Assembly (NCBI GenBank): GCA_002840095.1
Contig: PGZL01000003.1
Coordinates: 124,001-188,000 of the forward strand
Direction: 5' to 3'
Source of the DNA: Gammaproteobacteria bacterium HGW-Gammaproteobacteria-1
Lineage (GTDB): Bacteria > Pseudomonadota > Gammaproteobacteria > Thiohalomonadales > Thiohalomonadaceae
DNA length: 64,000 nucleotides
Position numbers and translations under genes: made by a program. The notes under the pieces are model-generated. The model made no database searches. It had not been told where the DNA came from and saw nothing but the letters and a program-made list of their open reading frames with translations. Below, piece after piece: positions 33,921 to 48,184 of the stretch. Position 1 is the first letter of the stretch. Each line of letters begins with the position of its first letter.

Positions 33921-34988
33921 ATGATCGAAATGCTACAGACATTGGTAATGTGGGGCAGCTGGCCGGCAGGCTTGCAGACGCTGGTCGTGATCATGCTCAA
34001 GATCGTGGCGATCCTGGCGCCGCTGATGCTGGCGGTGGCCTATCTGACCTACGCCGAGCGCAAGATCATCGGTTATATGCAGGTGCGCATCGGTCCCAAC
34101 CGCGTGGGACCGCGTGGCTGGCTGCAGCCCATCGCCGATGCCGTGAAGCTGATCTTCAAGGAAATCATCATCCCCAGCGGCGCGGACAAAAAGGTATTTC
34201 TCATCGCACCCGTATTGTCCATGGCGCCGGCGCTGGCGATGTGGGCGGTTATTCCTTTCAACGACACGTTGGTGCTGGCCGACATCAATGCCAGTCTGCT
34301 GTATGTCCTGGCCATCGGCTCCATGGGTGTCTACGGCGTGATCCTGGCCGGCTGGGCTTCCAATTCCAAGTACGCATTTCTCGGTGCCATGCGTTCGGCA
34401 GCCCAGATGGTGTCATATGAAATCGCCATGGGTTTCGCGCTGGTCGGTGTGCTGATGGCCGCCGGCAGCCTCAATCTGGGTGAAATCGTCCGCGCCCAGG
34501 CCGGCGAGTGGGGGTTGTTCAACTGGTACTGGCTGCCGCTGCTGCCGCTGCTCGGCGTGTATTTCATCTCCGGCGTAGCCGAAACCAACCGTGCCCCCTT
34601 TGACCTGGCCGAGGGCGAGTCGGAGATCGTCGCCGGGTTCCACGTCGACTATTCCGGCACCACCTTCGCGGTGTTTTTCCTGGCCGAATACGCCAATATG
34701 ATCATCATCGGCGTTCTTTCCGCCTTGCTGTTCCTGGGTGGCTGGCTGTCGCCGTTCCAGGGTTGGACCGACTCCTGGTTGGGGCAGCCCAGCCTGTTCT
34801 GGCTGGCGGCCAAGACCTCCATTTTCCTGTTCCTGTTCCTCTGGTTCCGCGCCACCTTCCCGCGTTATCGCTACGACCAGCTGATGCGCCTGGGCTGGAA
34901 GGTATTCATCCCCCTGACCATCGTCTGGCTGGTGCTGATAGGCGTGGCGATCATGGCCGGGCTCGAGCCCTGGTTCGGAAAGGCGTGA
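33921..34988 (+). CDS. nuoH: NADH-quinone oxidoreductase subunit H
   Basis: NuoH (ND1) is the membrane subunit that joins the two arms and lines the quinone channel. The 355-residue product has eight or nine hydrophobic helices and the signatures [21 protein letters not shown] and [20 protein letters not shown]. It is full length. Confidence 0.97.
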   Translation: MIEMLQTLVMWGSWPAGLQTLVVIMLKIVAILAPLMLAVAYLTYAERKIIGYMQVRIGPNRVGPRGWLQPIADAVKLIFKEIIIPSGADKKVFLIAPVLSMAPALAMWAVIPFNDTLVLADINASLLYVLAIGSMGVYGVILAGWASNSKYAFLGAMRSAAQMVSYEIAMGFALVGVLMAAGSLNLGEIVRAQAGEWGLFNWYWLPLLPLLGVYFISGVAETNRAPFDLAEGESEIVAGFHVDYSGTTFAVFFLAEYANMIIIGVLSALLFLGGWLSPFQGWTDSWLGQPSLFWLAAKTSIFLFLFLWFRATFPRYRYDQLMRLGWKVFIPLTIVWLVLIGVAIMAGLEPWFGKA

Positions 34989-34998
34989 GGAGACGGCA

Positions 34999-35487
34999 AT
35001 GAAATCACTGATGCGTTTCTTCAAGAGCCTGTTCCTGCTTGAGCTGTTGCGCGGCATGGGCGTTACCGGTCGCTACATGTTCGAGCGCAAGATCACCGTG
35101 CAGTATCCGGAGGAGAGGGCGCCGCTGTCGCCGCGTTTCCGCGGCCTGCATGCCTTGCGCCGCTATCCCAACGGCGAGGAGCGCTGCATCGCCTGCAAGC
35201 TGTGCGAGGTGGTGTGTCCGGCCCTGGCCATTACCATCGAGTCGGCGCCGCGCGACGACGGCAGCCGCCGTACCACGCGCTACGACATTGATCTGACCAA
35301 GTGCATTTTTTGCGGGTTCTGTGAAGAGTCCTGTCCGGTGGACTCCATCGTGGAAACCAATATTTACGAGTACCACGGCGAGCAGCGGGGTGACCTGCTG
35401 ATGACCAAGGACAAGCTGCTGGCGGTAGGTGACAAATACGAACAGCAAATCGCCACCGACCGGGCGGCAGACGCCCGTTACCGCTAA
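34999..35487 (+). CDS. nuoI: NADH-quinone oxidoreductase subunit I
   Basis: NuoI (23-kDa subunit) holds clusters N6a and N6b. The 162-residue product has two complete CxxCxxCxxxCP ferredoxin motifs, Cys63/66/69/73 and Cys102/105/108/112. An N-terminal amphipathic helix is present. Confidence 0.97.
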   Translation: MKSLMRFFKSLFLLELLRGMGVTGRYMFERKITVQYPEERAPLSPRFRGLHALRRYPNGEERCIACKLCEVVCPALAITIESAPRDDGSRRTTRYDIDLTKCIFCGFCEESCPVDSIVETNIYEYHGEQRGDLLMTKDKLLAVGDKYEQQIATDRAADARYR

Positions 35488-35511
35488 CCAGATTACATAG
35501 AGAATCGTGGC

Positions 35512-36117
35512 ATGACCTTCGAGCAGATTCTGTTTTATGTCTTCGCCGCCATCCTGGTGTTCTCTGCCGGCATGGTGATTTCGGTACGCAACCCCATACA
35601 TGCGATTCTGTTTCTGGTGCTGGCCTTTTTCACCAGTGCGGCCTTGTGGCTGATGCTGGAGGCCGAGTTCCTTGCCATCACCCTGGTGCTGGTTTACGTC
35701 GGCGCGGTGATGGTGTTGTTCCTGTTCGTGGTGATGATGCTGGACCTGAACACTGCTTCGATGCGGGAAGGTTTTGCCCGTTACCTGCCGGTGGGCATCA
35801 CGGTGGCCGTGATGGTCGCCGCGGTGATGGTGTTGGCAGTGGGGCGGCAGCATTTCGGTCTGGAACACGTCTCCTCGCCTGTCGCTCACGGCGCGGATTA
35901 TTCCAATACCCGCGAACTGGGCCTGCTGCTTTACACCACCTATGTCTATCCGTTCGAGATTGCCGCGGTCATCCTGCTGGTCGCGATAGTGGCGGCCATC
36001 GCGTTGACCCTGCGGCAGCGGGGCAGTGCAAAGAGCCAGAATGTGGCGGCACAGGTGGCGGTGCGACGCGACGATCGTGTGCGTCTGGTGCAGATGGACG
36101 CGGAACAGCGCAAGTAA
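35512..36117 (+). CDS. nuoJ: NADH-quinone oxidoreductase subunit J
   Basis: NuoJ (ND6) is a five-helix membrane subunit. The 201-residue product has the conserved helix-3 segment [20 protein letters not shown], whose pi-bulge is linked to coupling in known structures. A basic cytoplasmic tail ends the protein. Confidence 0.95.
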   Translation: MTFEQILFYVFAAILVFSAGMVISVRNPIHAILFLVLAFFTSAALWLMLEAEFLAITLVLVYVGAVMVLFLFVVMMLDLNTASMREGFARYLPVGITVAVMVAAVMVLAVGRQHFGLEHVSSPVAHGADYSNTRELGLLLYTTYVYPFEIAAVILLVAIVAAIALTLRQRGSAKSQNVAAQVAVRRDDRVRLVQMDAEQRK

Positions 36118-36133
36118 GCGAGACCCGAGAAAA

Positions 36134-36439
36134 ATGATTGCACTTTCCGACTACCTGATTCTGGGCGCCATCCTGTTCTGCCTGAGCACGGCAGGGGTAT
36201 TCATCAACCGCAAGAACCTGATCATCCTGCTGATGTGCGTGGAGCTGATGCTGCTGGCGGTGAACATGAACTTCATCGCCTTCTCGCACTTCCTGGGCGA
36301 CAGCGGCGGTCAGGTGTTCGTTTTCTTCATCCTCACGGTAGCGGCGGCGGAAGCGGCCATTGGCCTTGCGATACTGGTCGTGCTGTTCCGCAACCGGCGC
36401 AGCATCAATGTCGCCGACCTGGATAGCCTGAAGGGGTAA
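36134..36439 (+). CDS. nuoK: NADH-quinone oxidoreductase subunit K
   Basis: NuoK (ND4L) is a three-helix membrane subunit. The 101-residue product has the two functionally important membrane Glu residues, in VELMLLAVN (helix 2) and [11 protein letters not shown] (helix 3). The start ATG is at 36134, 17 bases after nuoJ. The frame is open further back inside nuoJ without homology. Confidence 0.96.
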   Translation: MIALSDYLILGAILFCLSTAGVFINRKNLIILLMCVELMLLAVNMNFIAFSHFLGDSGGQVFVFFILTVAAAEAAIGLAILVVLFRNRRSINVADLDSLKG

Positions 36440-36442
36440 GCC

Positions 36443-38473
36443 GTGCTCGATAATCTGCACAATGTGAATATCGCCATCGTCGCCGCACCGCTGCTCGGTG
36501 CCGCAGTGGCAGGACTGTTCGGCGGTGCCATCGGCCGGGCCGGGTCGCATACGGTGACCATCGCAGGCGTCGCCATCGCCTTCCTGCTGTCGCTGGTGAT
36601 GTTCAATCATGTGGTGCTGCAGGATGCCGGCATCGTCACCCACACGCTTTATACCTGGCTGGTGTCCGACGGCATCACCTTCGAGGTCGGCTTCCTGGTG
36701 GACAAGCTGTCGGCCATGATGATGGTGGTGGTCACCTTCGTCTCCCTGATGGTGCATGTCTACACCATCGGCTACATGGCCCACGACGAGGAAAACTGGC
36801 CGGAGGGCAGCGGCGCCGGCAGGAACAGCTATCAGCGCTTCTTCAGCTATATCTCCCTGTTCACCTTCTCCATGCTCATGCTGGTGATGGCCAACAACTT
36901 CATGCAGCTGTTCTTCGGCTGGGAGGCGGTGGGCCTGGTGTCCTACCTGCTCATCGGTTTCTGGCTCAACCGTCCCAGCGCGACCTACGCCAACCTGAAG
37001 GCCTTTCTGGTCAATCGTGTCGGCGACTTCGGTTTCCTGCTCGGCATTGCCGGGGTGCTGATGTACTTCAATACCCTGGATTATGCCGCGGTGTTCAATG
37101 CCGCCGATCTGCACAAGGACCTTACCGTGTCGCTGTGGCCCGGCGCCGAGTGGAGCGTGATGACGGTGATCTGCCTGTTGCTGTTCGTCGGGGCCATGGG
37201 CAAGTCGGCCCAGGTACCGCTGCATGTGTGGCTGCCGGACTCCATGGAGGGTCCGACCCCCATCTCCGCCCTGATCCACGCCGCCACCATGGTCACCGCC
37301 GGTATCTTCATGGTGGCGCGCATGTCGCCGCTGTTCGAGCTGTCGGAGACCGCGCTGTCCTTCGTCATGATCATCGGCGCCATCACCGCATTGTTCATGG
37401 GTTTCCTCGGCATCGTGCAGAACGACATCAAGCGCGTGGTGGCTTATTCCACCCTGTCGCAGCTGGGCTACATGACCGTGGCGCTGGGCGCCTCCGCCTA
37501 TGCCGCCGGCGTGTTCCACCTGATGACCCATGCCTTCTTCAAGGCGCTGCTGTTCCTCGCCGCCGGTTCGGTCATCATTGCCATGCACCATGAGCAGGAC
37601 ATGCGCAGGATGGGCGGTCTGCGCAAATACATGCCGGTCACCTGGATAACCTCGCTCATCGGCTCGCTGGCGTTGATCGGTACGCCGGGTTTTGCCGGCT
37701 TCTTCTCCAAGGACCTGATCATCGAGGCGGTGCATGCCTCGCAGCTGCCCGGGGCCGGTTTCGCCTATTTCTGTGTACTGGCCGGCGTGTTCGTCACCGC
37801 CTTTTACTCCTTCCGCATGTACTTCCTGGTATTCCACGGCAAGGAGCGGTTCCGCGACGCGCACCACGGTCACGCTGCCCACGGCCACCACGGGGTGCAC
37901 GAGCCGCACGAGTCGCCCTGGGTGGTGACCCTGCCGCTCATCGCCCTGGCCATTCCTTCGGTGCTGGCCGGCGGCATGTTCATCACCGACATGGGGTTCG
38001 GCAACTTCTTCGGTGCGGCTGTCCAGGTACTGCCGCAGCACGACGTGCTGGGTGAACTGGCGCGCGACTATCACGGTGCCCTGGGCATGGTGTTGCACGG
38101 CTTGCTCGCCGCCCCGTTCTGGCTGGCCTTGGCCGGCGTCGTCACGGCCTGGCTGCTGTACATGAAGTTCACCCATGTACCGGCGCTGATCCAGGCACGG
38201 CTGCAGTTCGTGCACACCCTACTGGACCAGAAGTACTACGCCGATCGCTTCAATGACTGGTTCTTCGCCGGCGGCAGCCGCGGCGTCGGTCGCCTGCTGT
38301 GGCAATGGGGCGATGTGCGCCTCATCGACGGTCTGCTGGTGAACGGCAGTGCCCGCACCGTCGGCTGGTTGGCCGCGATGGTGCGCCAGGTCCAGTCCGG
38401 CTACCTGTATCACTATGCCTTCGCCATGATCCTGGGCCTGCTGTTGATGTTCGCCCTGTTCGTCATGCTCTGA
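36443..38473 (+). CDS. nuoL: NADH-quinone oxidoreductase subunit L
   Basis: NuoL (ND5) is the distal antiporter-like proton-pumping subunit with the long lateral helix. The 676-residue product has the core LFFGWEAVGLVSYLLIGFW, MGKSAQVPLHVWLPDSMEGPTP and HLMTHAFFKALLFLAAGS segments, plus a His-rich loop (residues about 473-492). GTG at 36443, three bases after nuoK, is the only start that keeps the N-terminal helix. Confidence 0.97.
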   Translation: MLDNLHNVNIAIVAAPLLGAAVAGLFGGAIGRAGSHTVTIAGVAIAFLLSLVMFNHVVLQDAGIVTHTLYTWLVSDGITFEVGFLVDKLSAMMMVVVTFVSLMVHVYTIGYMAHDEENWPEGSGAGRNSYQRFFSYISLFTFSMLMLVMANNFMQLFFGWEAVGLVSYLLIGFWLNRPSATYANLKAFLVNRVGDFGFLLGIAGVLMYFNTLDYAAVFNAADLHKDLTVSLWPGAEWSVMTVICLLLFVGAMGKSAQVPLHVWLPDSMEGPTPISALIHAATMVTAGIFMVARMSPLFELSETALSFVMIIGAITALFMGFLGIVQNDIKRVVAYSTLSQLGYMTVALGASAYAAGVFHLMTHAFFKALLFLAAGSVIIAMHHEQDMRRMGGLRKYMPVTWITSLIGSLALIGTPGFAGFFSKDLIIEAVHASQLPGAGFAYFCVLAGVFVTAFYSFRMYFLVFHGKERFRDAHHGHAAHGHHGVHEPHESPWVVTLPLIALAIPSVLAGGMFITDMGFGNFFGAAVQVLPQHDVLGELARDYHGALGMVLHGLLAAPFWLALAGVVTAWLLYMKFTHVPALIQARLQFVHTLLDQKYYADRFNDWFFAGGSRGVGRLLWQWGDVRLIDGLLVNGSARTVGWLAAMVRQVQSGYLYHYAFAMILGLLLMFALFVML

Positions 38474-38503
38474 TTCGCCGGATAACAAGAAAGGTACGGC
38501 TGC

Positions 38504-40018
38504 ATGTTCGCTGATTTGCCACTGCTCAGTCTGGTCATCTGGACCCCCATCGTCGGCGGCCTGCTGGTATTGGCCGCGGGTAGCCGCAATGCCCTCGACG
38601 CCAGGGTGTTGGCGCTGCTGGTTGCGCTGGCAACCTTCGTTCTGTCCTTGCCGCTGTACAGCGGTTTCGACACCACCACGGCCGCGATGCAGTTCACCGA
38701 GCTGCACCCGTGGATCGCCGCCTGGTCGATCAACTACCACCTCGGCGTGGACGGCATCTCCATGCCCCTGATCCTGCTGACCACGTTCATCAACGTTCTG
38801 GTGGTGATTGCCGGCTGGGAGGTCATCAAGGACAAGCCGGCACAGTACATGGCGGCCTTCCTGATCATGACCGGCCTGATGAACGGCGTCTTCGCCGCCC
38901 TCGACGCGGCCCTGTTCTACGTGTTCTGGGAAGCGATGCTGATCCCGATGTTCATCATCATCGGTGTCTGGGGCGGACCGCGCCGCATCTACGCCACCCT
39001 CAAGTTCTTCCTCTACACCTTCCTCGGTTCGGTGTTCATGCTGGTGGCGCTGATCTGGCTCTATCTGCAGTCGGGCAGCTTCGCCATCCTCGACTTCCAT
39101 GCCATGAAGATCGGCCTGGATGCGCAGGTGCTCATCTTCCTGGCCTTCCTGCTGGCCTTCGCGGTGAAGGTGCCCATGTGGCCGGTGCACACCTGGTTGC
39201 CGGATGCCCACGTCGAGGCGCCTACCGGCGGCTCGGTGGTACTGGCGGCCATCATGCTCAAGCTGGGCACCTACGGTTTCCTGCGCTTTTCCCTGCCCAT
39301 CACGCCGGATGCCAGCCAGCAGCTGGACTGGCTGATGATTGCGCTGTCGCTCATCGCCGTGGTGTATATCGGTTTTGTCGCCCTGGTGCAGCAGGACATG
39401 AAGAAGCTGATTGCCTATTCGTCCATTTCCCACATGGGCTTCGTCACCCTCGGTTTCTTCATCGCCTGGCGCATCGTGGACAATACCGGCAGCATGCAGG
39501 GCGCCGGTATGGGCATTGAAGGTGCCATGGTGCAGATGATTTCCCACGGTTTCATCTCCGCCGCCATGTTCCTCTGCGTCGGTGTGCTGTACGACCGTCT
39601 GCACAGCCGCGAAATCGGCGACTACGGCGGCGTGGCCCACGTCATGCCGCGCTTCGCCGGTTTCATGGTGCTGTTCGCCATGGCCAACGCCGGGCTGCCC
39701 GGCACCTCCGGTTTCGTCGGCGAGTTCATGGTGATCCTGGCAAGCTTCAAGGCCAACTTCTGGTTCGCCTTCCTGGCGGCCACCACCCTGATCCTCGGCG
39801 CCGCCTATACCCTGTGGATGGTGCGGCGCGTGGTCTATGGCCCGGTCGGCAGCGACAAGGTGGCGGCATTGCAGGATATCGGTGCCCGTGAGTTCCTGAT
39901 CCTCGGCGTACTGGCGCTGATGGTATTGGTGTTGGGCCTGTGGCCGGCACCGCTGCTGGATGTGATGCGTCCGACGGTGGAGCACCTGGTGCAGCACATG
40001 GCCGTAACCAAGCTGTAA
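38504..40018 (+). CDS. nuoM: NADH-quinone oxidoreductase subunit M
   Basis: NuoM (ND4) is an antiporter-like proton-pumping subunit. The 504-residue product has YVFWEAMLIPMFIIIGVWGG with the key membrane Glu. The Lys-bearing VKVPMWPVHTWLPDAHVEAPTGGS segment is also present. It is full length with about 14 helices. Confidence 0.97.
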   Translation: MFADLPLLSLVIWTPIVGGLLVLAAGSRNALDARVLALLVALATFVLSLPLYSGFDTTTAAMQFTELHPWIAAWSINYHLGVDGISMPLILLTTFINVLVVIAGWEVIKDKPAQYMAAFLIMTGLMNGVFAALDAALFYVFWEAMLIPMFIIIGVWGGPRRIYATLKFFLYTFLGSVFMLVALIWLYLQSGSFAILDFHAMKIGLDAQVLIFLAFLLAFAVKVPMWPVHTWLPDAHVEAPTGGSVVLAAIMLKLGTYGFLRFSLPITPDASQQLDWLMIALSLIAVVYIGFVALVQQDMKKLIAYSSISHMGFVTLGFFIAWRIVDNTGSMQGAGMGIEGAMVQMISHGFISAAMFLCVGVLYDRLHSREIGDYGGVAHVMPRFAGFMVLFAMANAGLPGTSGFVGEFMVILASFKANFWFAFLAATTLILGAAYTLWMVRRVVYGPVGSDKVAALQDIGAREFLILGVLALMVLVLGLWPAPLLDVMRPTVEHLVQHMAVTKL

Positions 40019-40033
40019 GCGGAGAGACGCTTG

Positions 40034-41473
40034 ATGAGTTTCGCGATGCCCGATTTCATGCCCGCACTGCCGGAGATGTTCCTGCTCGGAATGACCTGTC
40101 TCATTCTGCTGCTCGATCTGTTTCTCACCGAGCGCAGCCGCGTGGTTACCTACCTGCTGGCGCAGTCGACCCTGCTCGGGGCGCTGCTGCTGACGTTTAC
40201 CCTGTATGAAGAAGGGCGCGCGCTTACCTTCCATGACACCTTCGTCATCGATCCCATGGGCTCGGTCCTCAAGGCGGTCATTTACCTGGCGACGTTCCTC
40301 GTGTTCCTGTATGCCAAGGACTATCTGCGCGCGCGCAACATGTTCAAGGGCGAGTTCTACATCCTCGGCCTGTTCGGCGTACTCGGCATGAACATCCTGG
40401 TATCGGCCCATAGCCTGCTCACCATTTATCTGGGACTGGAGCTGCTGTCGCTGTCGATGTACGCCATGGTGGCGTTGCAGCGCGACTCGCTGGCGGCGTC
40501 CGAGGCGGCGATGAAGTATTTCGTGCTGGGGGCCATGGCCTCGGCCATGCTGCTGTACGGCATGTCCATGCTGTACGGCATTACCGGCAGCCTGGACCTG
40601 GGGCACATCAACAGCAGCACCGCGGCCATGGAGGGCAACCAGATGGTGCTGGCCTTCGGCCTGGTGTTCATCGTCGTCGGCGTGGCGTTCAAGCTGGGCG
40701 CCGTGCCGTTCCACATGTGGCTGCCGGACGTGTATCACGGCGCCCCGACCGCCGTGACCCTCTACCTGAGCAGCGCGCCGAAGCTGGCGGCCTTCGCCAT
40801 GATGATGCGCCTGCTGGTGGACGGCCTGGCAGGGTTGCAGGAGCAGTGGGAGGGCATGCTGGTCCTGCTTACGGTATTGTCGCTGGCAGCCGGCAACATC
40901 ATCGCCATCGCCCAGGCCAACCTCAAGCGTATGCTCGCCTATTCGGCCATCTCCCACGTCGGCTTTCTGTTGCTCGGCGTGCTGTCCGGCACCGAGGTCG
41001 GCTATGCCGCGGCGATGTTCTATGTCATCGCCTACGTGATCATGGGACTGGGCGGATTCGGCATGATCGTGCTCATGAGCCGCGCGGGATTCGAGGCGGA
41101 TCGCATTGAAGACTTCAAGGGCTTGAACGAGCGCAGCCCGTGGTTCGCCCTGATGATGCTGATCCTGATGTTCTCCATGGCGGGCGTGCCGCCGTTCCTC
41201 GGCTTCTGGTCCAAGCTGGCCGTCATCCAGGCGGTCATTGCCGTCGACATGCTTTGGCTGGCCGGCGCCGCCGTGGTGTTTTCGGTCATCGGTGCCTTTT
41301 ACTATCTGCGCATCGTCAAGGTCATGTACTTCGACAAGGCGGAACCGGGCCTGCCTGCCATGAGCGCCAGTCTGGACCTGCGGGTGATGCTGAGCGCCAA
41401 CAGTCTGGCCGTACTGGGCCTAGGCCTGTTCCCCGGCGGTCTGCTGGCCCTGTGCGTGGCGACGCTCGCGTAG
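40034..41473 (+). CDS. nuoN: NADH-quinone oxidoreductase subunit N
   Basis: NuoN (ND2) is the third antiporter-like subunit. The 479-residue product has [37 protein letters not shown] and [19 protein letters not shown] at 40031 precedes the ATG at 40034; the ATG is better spaced from GGAGAGA. It is the last nuo gene. A short GC hairpin without a T-run and a repeat array follow. Confidence 0.96.
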   Translation: MSFAMPDFMPALPEMFLLGMTCLILLLDLFLTERSRVVTYLLAQSTLLGALLLTFTLYEEGRALTFHDTFVIDPMGSVLKAVIYLATFLVFLYAKDYLRARNMFKGEFYILGLFGVLGMNILVSAHSLLTIYLGLELLSLSMYAMVALQRDSLAASEAAMKYFVLGAMASAMLLYGMSMLYGITGSLDLGHINSSTAAMEGNQMVLAFGLVFIVVGVAFKLGAVPFHMWLPDVYHGAPTAVTLYLSSAPKLAAFAMMMRLLVDGLAGLQEQWEGMLVLLTVLSLAAGNIIAIAQANLKRMLAYSAISHVGFLLLGVLSGTEVGYAAAMFYVIAYVIMGLGGFGMIVLMSRAGFEADRIEDFKGLNERSPWFALMMLILMFSMAGVPPFLGFWSKLAVIQAVIAVDMLWLAGAAVVFSVIGAFYYLRIVKVMYFDKAEPGLPAMSASLDLRVMLSANSLAVLGLGLFPGGLLALCVATLA

Positions 41474-41488
41474 CGCGGCGTGCCGCGC

Positions 41489-41586
41489 AGTTTCGAGTTT
41501 GAAGTTTCGAGTTTCGAACGGCGCTTCCCTTGACCCGACAGTGCCGATAATCGAAACTCCGGGTCCGAAACTCGAAACTCGAAACT
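41489..41586. repeat. TTTCGAG-type inverted array between nuoN and the DUF2818 gene
   Basis: The left arm (41489-41518) has TTTCGAG, TTTGAAG, TTTCGAG, TTTCGAA. The right arm (41550-41586) has CGAAACT units in the opposite sense, three of them in tandem at the end. It fills the 119-base gap almost to the ATG at 41593. Just before it, GCGCGGC and GCCGCGC (41474-41489) form a tight hairpin. It is the second copy of the type at 19189-19254. Confidence 0.88.
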
Positions 41587-41592
41587 GATCCC

Positions 41593-41901
41593 ATGCTTCC
41601 AGCCCTGTCCCTGATCCTTATCGCCGTTATCGCCGCCAATCTTCCGTGGTTGAGTGACCGCATTCTCCTGCTACGGCCGGCCGGGGAGGGAGGGAAGGGG
41701 GCCTGGTGGCGTTGGCTGGAATGGCTGCTGCTGTATTTCCTGGTTGGAGGACTGGCCCTGGGGCTGGAAAACAAGCTCAACGGCGAAATCTATCCCCAGG
41801 GCTGGGAGTTCTATGCGGTCACCCTCTGCCTATTCCTGGTGTTTTCCCTGCCGGGTTTCATTTATCGCTACGAGTTCAAGCACTTGCTGGAGCGGCGCTG
41901 A
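41593..41901 (+). CDS. DUF2818 family membrane protein
   Basis: The 102-residue protein has three hydrophobic helices (about residues 3-20, 40-58 and 74-90). The WEFYAVTLCLFLVFSLPGFIYRY-type C-terminus is characteristic of DUF2818. The family commonly follows nuoN, mainly in betaproteobacteria, which suggests a link to complex I, but its role is unknown. A repeat array separates it from nuoN, so cotranscription is uncertain. Confidence 0.85.
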   Translation: MLPALSLILIAVIAANLPWLSDRILLLRPAGEGGKGAWWRWLEWLLLYFLVGGLALGLENKLNGEIYPQGWEFYAVTLCLFLVFSLPGFIYRYEFKHLLERR

Positions 41902-41928
41902 TTTTTTGACGTTTCCTCGCCGTCTCGC

Positions 41929-41957
41929 TTGCTATGATTCCGCATGATATGTAAAAT
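41929..41957 (+). promoter_or_regulatory. Probable promoter of tRNA-fMet
   Basis: TTGCTA (41929-41934) and TAAAAT (41952-41957) are 17 bases apart. Predicted initiation is a few bases before the tRNA 5' end at 41972. Consensus-based. Confidence 0.55.
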
Positions 41958-41971
41958 GCGCCTCCATCGAA

Positions 41972-42048
<77 letters not shown>

Positions 42049-42062
42049 ATCGATTTTGATGC

Positions 42063-42089
42063 AAAGGCCCCGGTATCGGGGCTTTTTGT
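42063..42089 (+). terminator. Terminator after tRNA-fMet
   Basis: GGCCCCG (42066-42072) pairs with CGGGGCT (42077-42083) around GTAT, followed by TTTTTGTT. It lies 14 bases after the tRNA CCA end. Confidence 0.88.
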
Positions 42090-42181
42090 TATGGTCGGTA
42101 TGGCGCCTGCTGCGCGGTGCAGCCGCCGGCCGTCCCCGGGTATAACCTGGCGTTTTCAATGGAAAAACGCTCTTGCCGGGG

Positions 42182-42187
42182 TATAAT
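42182..42187 (+). promoter_or_regulatory. Perfect -10 box upstream of rimP
   Basis: TATAAT at 42182-42187 is a perfect -10 element about 50 bases before the rimP start. No strong -35 is visible at 16-18 bases. It could serve as a promoter for the rimP-pnp operon independent of the tRNA transcript. Confidence 0.5.
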
Positions 42188-42200
42188 GAGCGCATTGGAG

Positions 42201-42225
42201 TGGGCCTAGGGCCCATTTTTTATTT
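42201..42225 (+). terminator. Short hairpin with T-run in the rimP leader, possible attenuator
   Basis: TGGGCC (42201-42206), TAG, GGCCCA (42210-42215) is followed by six T and then ATTTT. It is a compact intrinsic terminator shape placed between the perfect -10 box and the rimP ribosome site. It may regulate read-through into the nusA operon. Confidence 0.6.
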
Positions 42226-42238
42226 TCGGGGTTAGCTG

Positions 42239-42694
42239 GTGACGCAGGCAGCAAAGCAATTACAGCAATTGTTGGAGCCCGGGGTGACCGCCCTGGGCTA
42301 CGAACTGCTGGGCATCGAGCACCTGGCGCAGGGGCGCCACTCGGTGTTGCGCCTCTACATCGACAGCCCCGACGGCATCGGCGTCGAGGACTGCGAGCGG
42401 GTCAGCCATCAGGTCAGCGGCGTGCTGGAGGTGGAGGATCCCATCAAGGGCCAGTACACCCTGGAGGTGTCCTCGCCGGGCCTGGATCGGCCGCTGTTCA
42501 AGCCGGAGCACTATGAGCGCTTCGTCGGTGAAGTGGTTTCGCTGCGCCTGGCGCGGCCCCTGGGGGATCGGCGCAGGTTCAAGGGCCGCTTGCTCGCCTT
42601 GCGCGACGGCATGGTGGTAATCGAGCAGGACGGCGTCGAAGTGGCGCTGCCGCTGGAAGATATAGACAAGGCACAGCTGGTGCCGCAGTGGTAA
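42239..42694 (+). CDS. rimP: Ribosome maturation factor RimP
   Basis: RimP assists assembly of the 30S subunit. The 151-residue product has an N-terminal alpha/beta domain with GYELLGIEHLAQGRHSVLRLYID and the S-H-Q-V-S-G-V-L helix, and a C-terminal SH3-like domain (LEVSSPGLDRPL onward). The only start that keeps the N-terminal helix is GTG at 42239, after GGGG. It precedes nusA as in most proteobacteria. Confidence 0.95.
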   Translation: MTQAAKQLQQLLEPGVTALGYELLGIEHLAQGRHSVLRLYIDSPDGIGVEDCERVSHQVSGVLEVEDPIKGQYTLEVSSPGLDRPLFKPEHYERFVGEVVSLRLARPLGDRRRFKGRLLALRDGMVVIEQDGVEVALPLEDIDKAQLVPQW

Positions 42695-42720
42695 GAGTAC
42701 GGGCTCAATAGAGGCGGGAT

Positions 42721-44223
<1,503 letters not shown>

Positions 44224-44240
44224 GGCAGGAGTAACGTTGC

Positions 44241-46850
<2,610 letters not shown>

Positions 46851-46865
46851 TCCGGACCTGAATCA

Positions 46866-47240
46866 ATGGCACGGGAATTCAGTCGCAGCCGGCGTGTGGG
46901 CGAGCAGATGCAGCGCGAGCTGGCGCTGCTCATCCAGCGCGAGCTGAAGGATCCCCGCCTGGGGATGATCACCGTCTCCGGCGTGGAAGTGACGCGTGAC
47001 TTCGCCCATGCCAAGGTGTTCATCACCGTGTTGAGCGACGACGCCGGGCAGGTGGCCCAGTCCCTGGAGGGACTGCGCCACGCCGCCGGATTCCTGCGTC
47101 GCGAGCTGGGCCGCCGCATGCAGCTGCGCACCATTCCCGAATTGCATTTCACCCATGACACTTCCGTTGAACGGGGTTCGCGCCTGTCGGCCCTGATCGA
47201 CCAGGCCGTCGCCGCCGACGGCCCAAAGAAAGACGACTGA
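46866..47240 (+). CDS. rbfA: Ribosome-binding factor A
   Basis: RbfA is a cold-adaptation and 30S maturation factor. The 124-residue KH-like product starts REFSRSRRVGEQMQRELALLIQ and has VTRDFAHAKVFITVL and the R-x-P-E-L-H-F strand. It lies 15 bases after infB and six before truB, the conserved order. Confidence 0.96.
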   Translation: MAREFSRSRRVGEQMQRELALLIQRELKDPRLGMITVSGVEVTRDFAHAKVFITVLSDDAGQVAQSLEGLRHAAGFLRRELGRRMQLRTIPELHFTHDTSVERGSRLSALIDQAVAADGPKKDD

Positions 47241-47246
47241 GGCACA

Positions 47247-48170
47247 ATGACACGTCGCCAGCGCCAGCGGGGCCGTGAGGTCAACGGCATCCTGCTTCTT
47301 GATAAGCCCATCGGCATCACCTCCAACGACGCCTTGCAGCAGGTCAAACGCCTGTATGACGCGCGCAAGGCCGGCCACACCGGCAACCTCGATCCCATGG
47401 CCACCGGCCTGCTGCCGCTGTGCTTCGGCGAAGCCACCAAGGTGTCCGCCTTCCTGCTCGACGCCGACAAGCATTACCGCGGCACCTGCAAGCTGGGCGT
47501 ACGCACCAACACCGGCGACGCCGACGGCGAGGCCATCGAAACCCGCCCGGTGAGCGGCATCACCGAGGAGCGGGTGCGCGAGGTGCTGGCGCAGTTTCAC
47601 GGCGAAATCGAGCAGATCCCCCCCATGCACTCGGCCATCAAGCACCAGGGGCAGCCGCTGTACAAGCTGGCACACCAGGGACTGGAGGTGGAGCGGCAGC
47701 CGCGCCGCATAACCATTTACGAACTGAATCTGGTGCGTTTCGAGGGCGATGAGGTCGAGATCGACGTTCATTGCTCCAAGGGGACCTATATCCGTACCCT
47801 GGCGGAGGATATAGGCGCCGCCCTGGGCTGCGGCGCCCACCTGAACCAGCTGCGCCGCACCCAGGCCGGCCCCTTCGCCGAATCCGGATCGGTGACCCTG
47901 GACCAGCTCAAACAACTGCTGCTGGAAGGCGGGCAGGAGGCCATCGATGCCCTGCTGCTGCCGGTGGAGGACGCCCTGGCCGGCTGGCCGGCGATCAACC
48001 TCAGCGCCAATCTGGCCTACTACGTACGCCAGGGGCAGGCGGTGCAGGTATCCCAGGCGCCCAGCAGCGGCCTGGTGCGCCTGTTCGGCCCCGACGGGGA
48101 TTTCATCGGTGTCGGCCATATCCTGGATGACGGCCGGGTGGGCCCGAAACGGCTGTTCCACGCCGCTTAA
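47247..48170 (+). CDS. truB: tRNA pseudouridine-55 synthase TruB
   Basis: TruB makes pseudouridine 55 in the tRNA T-loop. The 307-residue product has the catalytic Asp49 in GHTGNLDPMATGLL, KHYRGTCKLGV-type sequence, CSKGTYIRTLAEDIG, and a C-terminal PUA-like domain ending with GVGHILDDGRVGPKRLF. Confidence 0.97.
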   Translation: MTRRQRQRGREVNGILLLDKPIGITSNDALQQVKRLYDARKAGHTGNLDPMATGLLPLCFGEATKVSAFLLDADKHYRGTCKLGVRTNTGDADGEAIETRPVSGITEERVREVLAQFHGEIEQIPPMHSAIKHQGQPLYKLAHQGLEVERQPRRITIYELNLVRFEGDEVEIDVHCSKGTYIRTLAEDIGAALGCGAHLNQLRRTQAGPFAESGSVTLDQLKQLLLEGGQEAIDALLLPVEDALAGWPAINLSANLAYYVRQGQAVQVSQAPSSGLVRLFGPDGDFIGVGHILDDGRVGPKRLFHAA

Positions 48171-48184
48171 GTCCGTAATTCTGC

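Noticed and set aside
35969-40957. Long minus-strand open frames opposite nuoK-nuoN (about 750 and 910 codons)
   Set aside because: They are composition artefacts of the nuo membrane genes: extremely His/Gln/Glu-rich, with no motif and no ribosome site.
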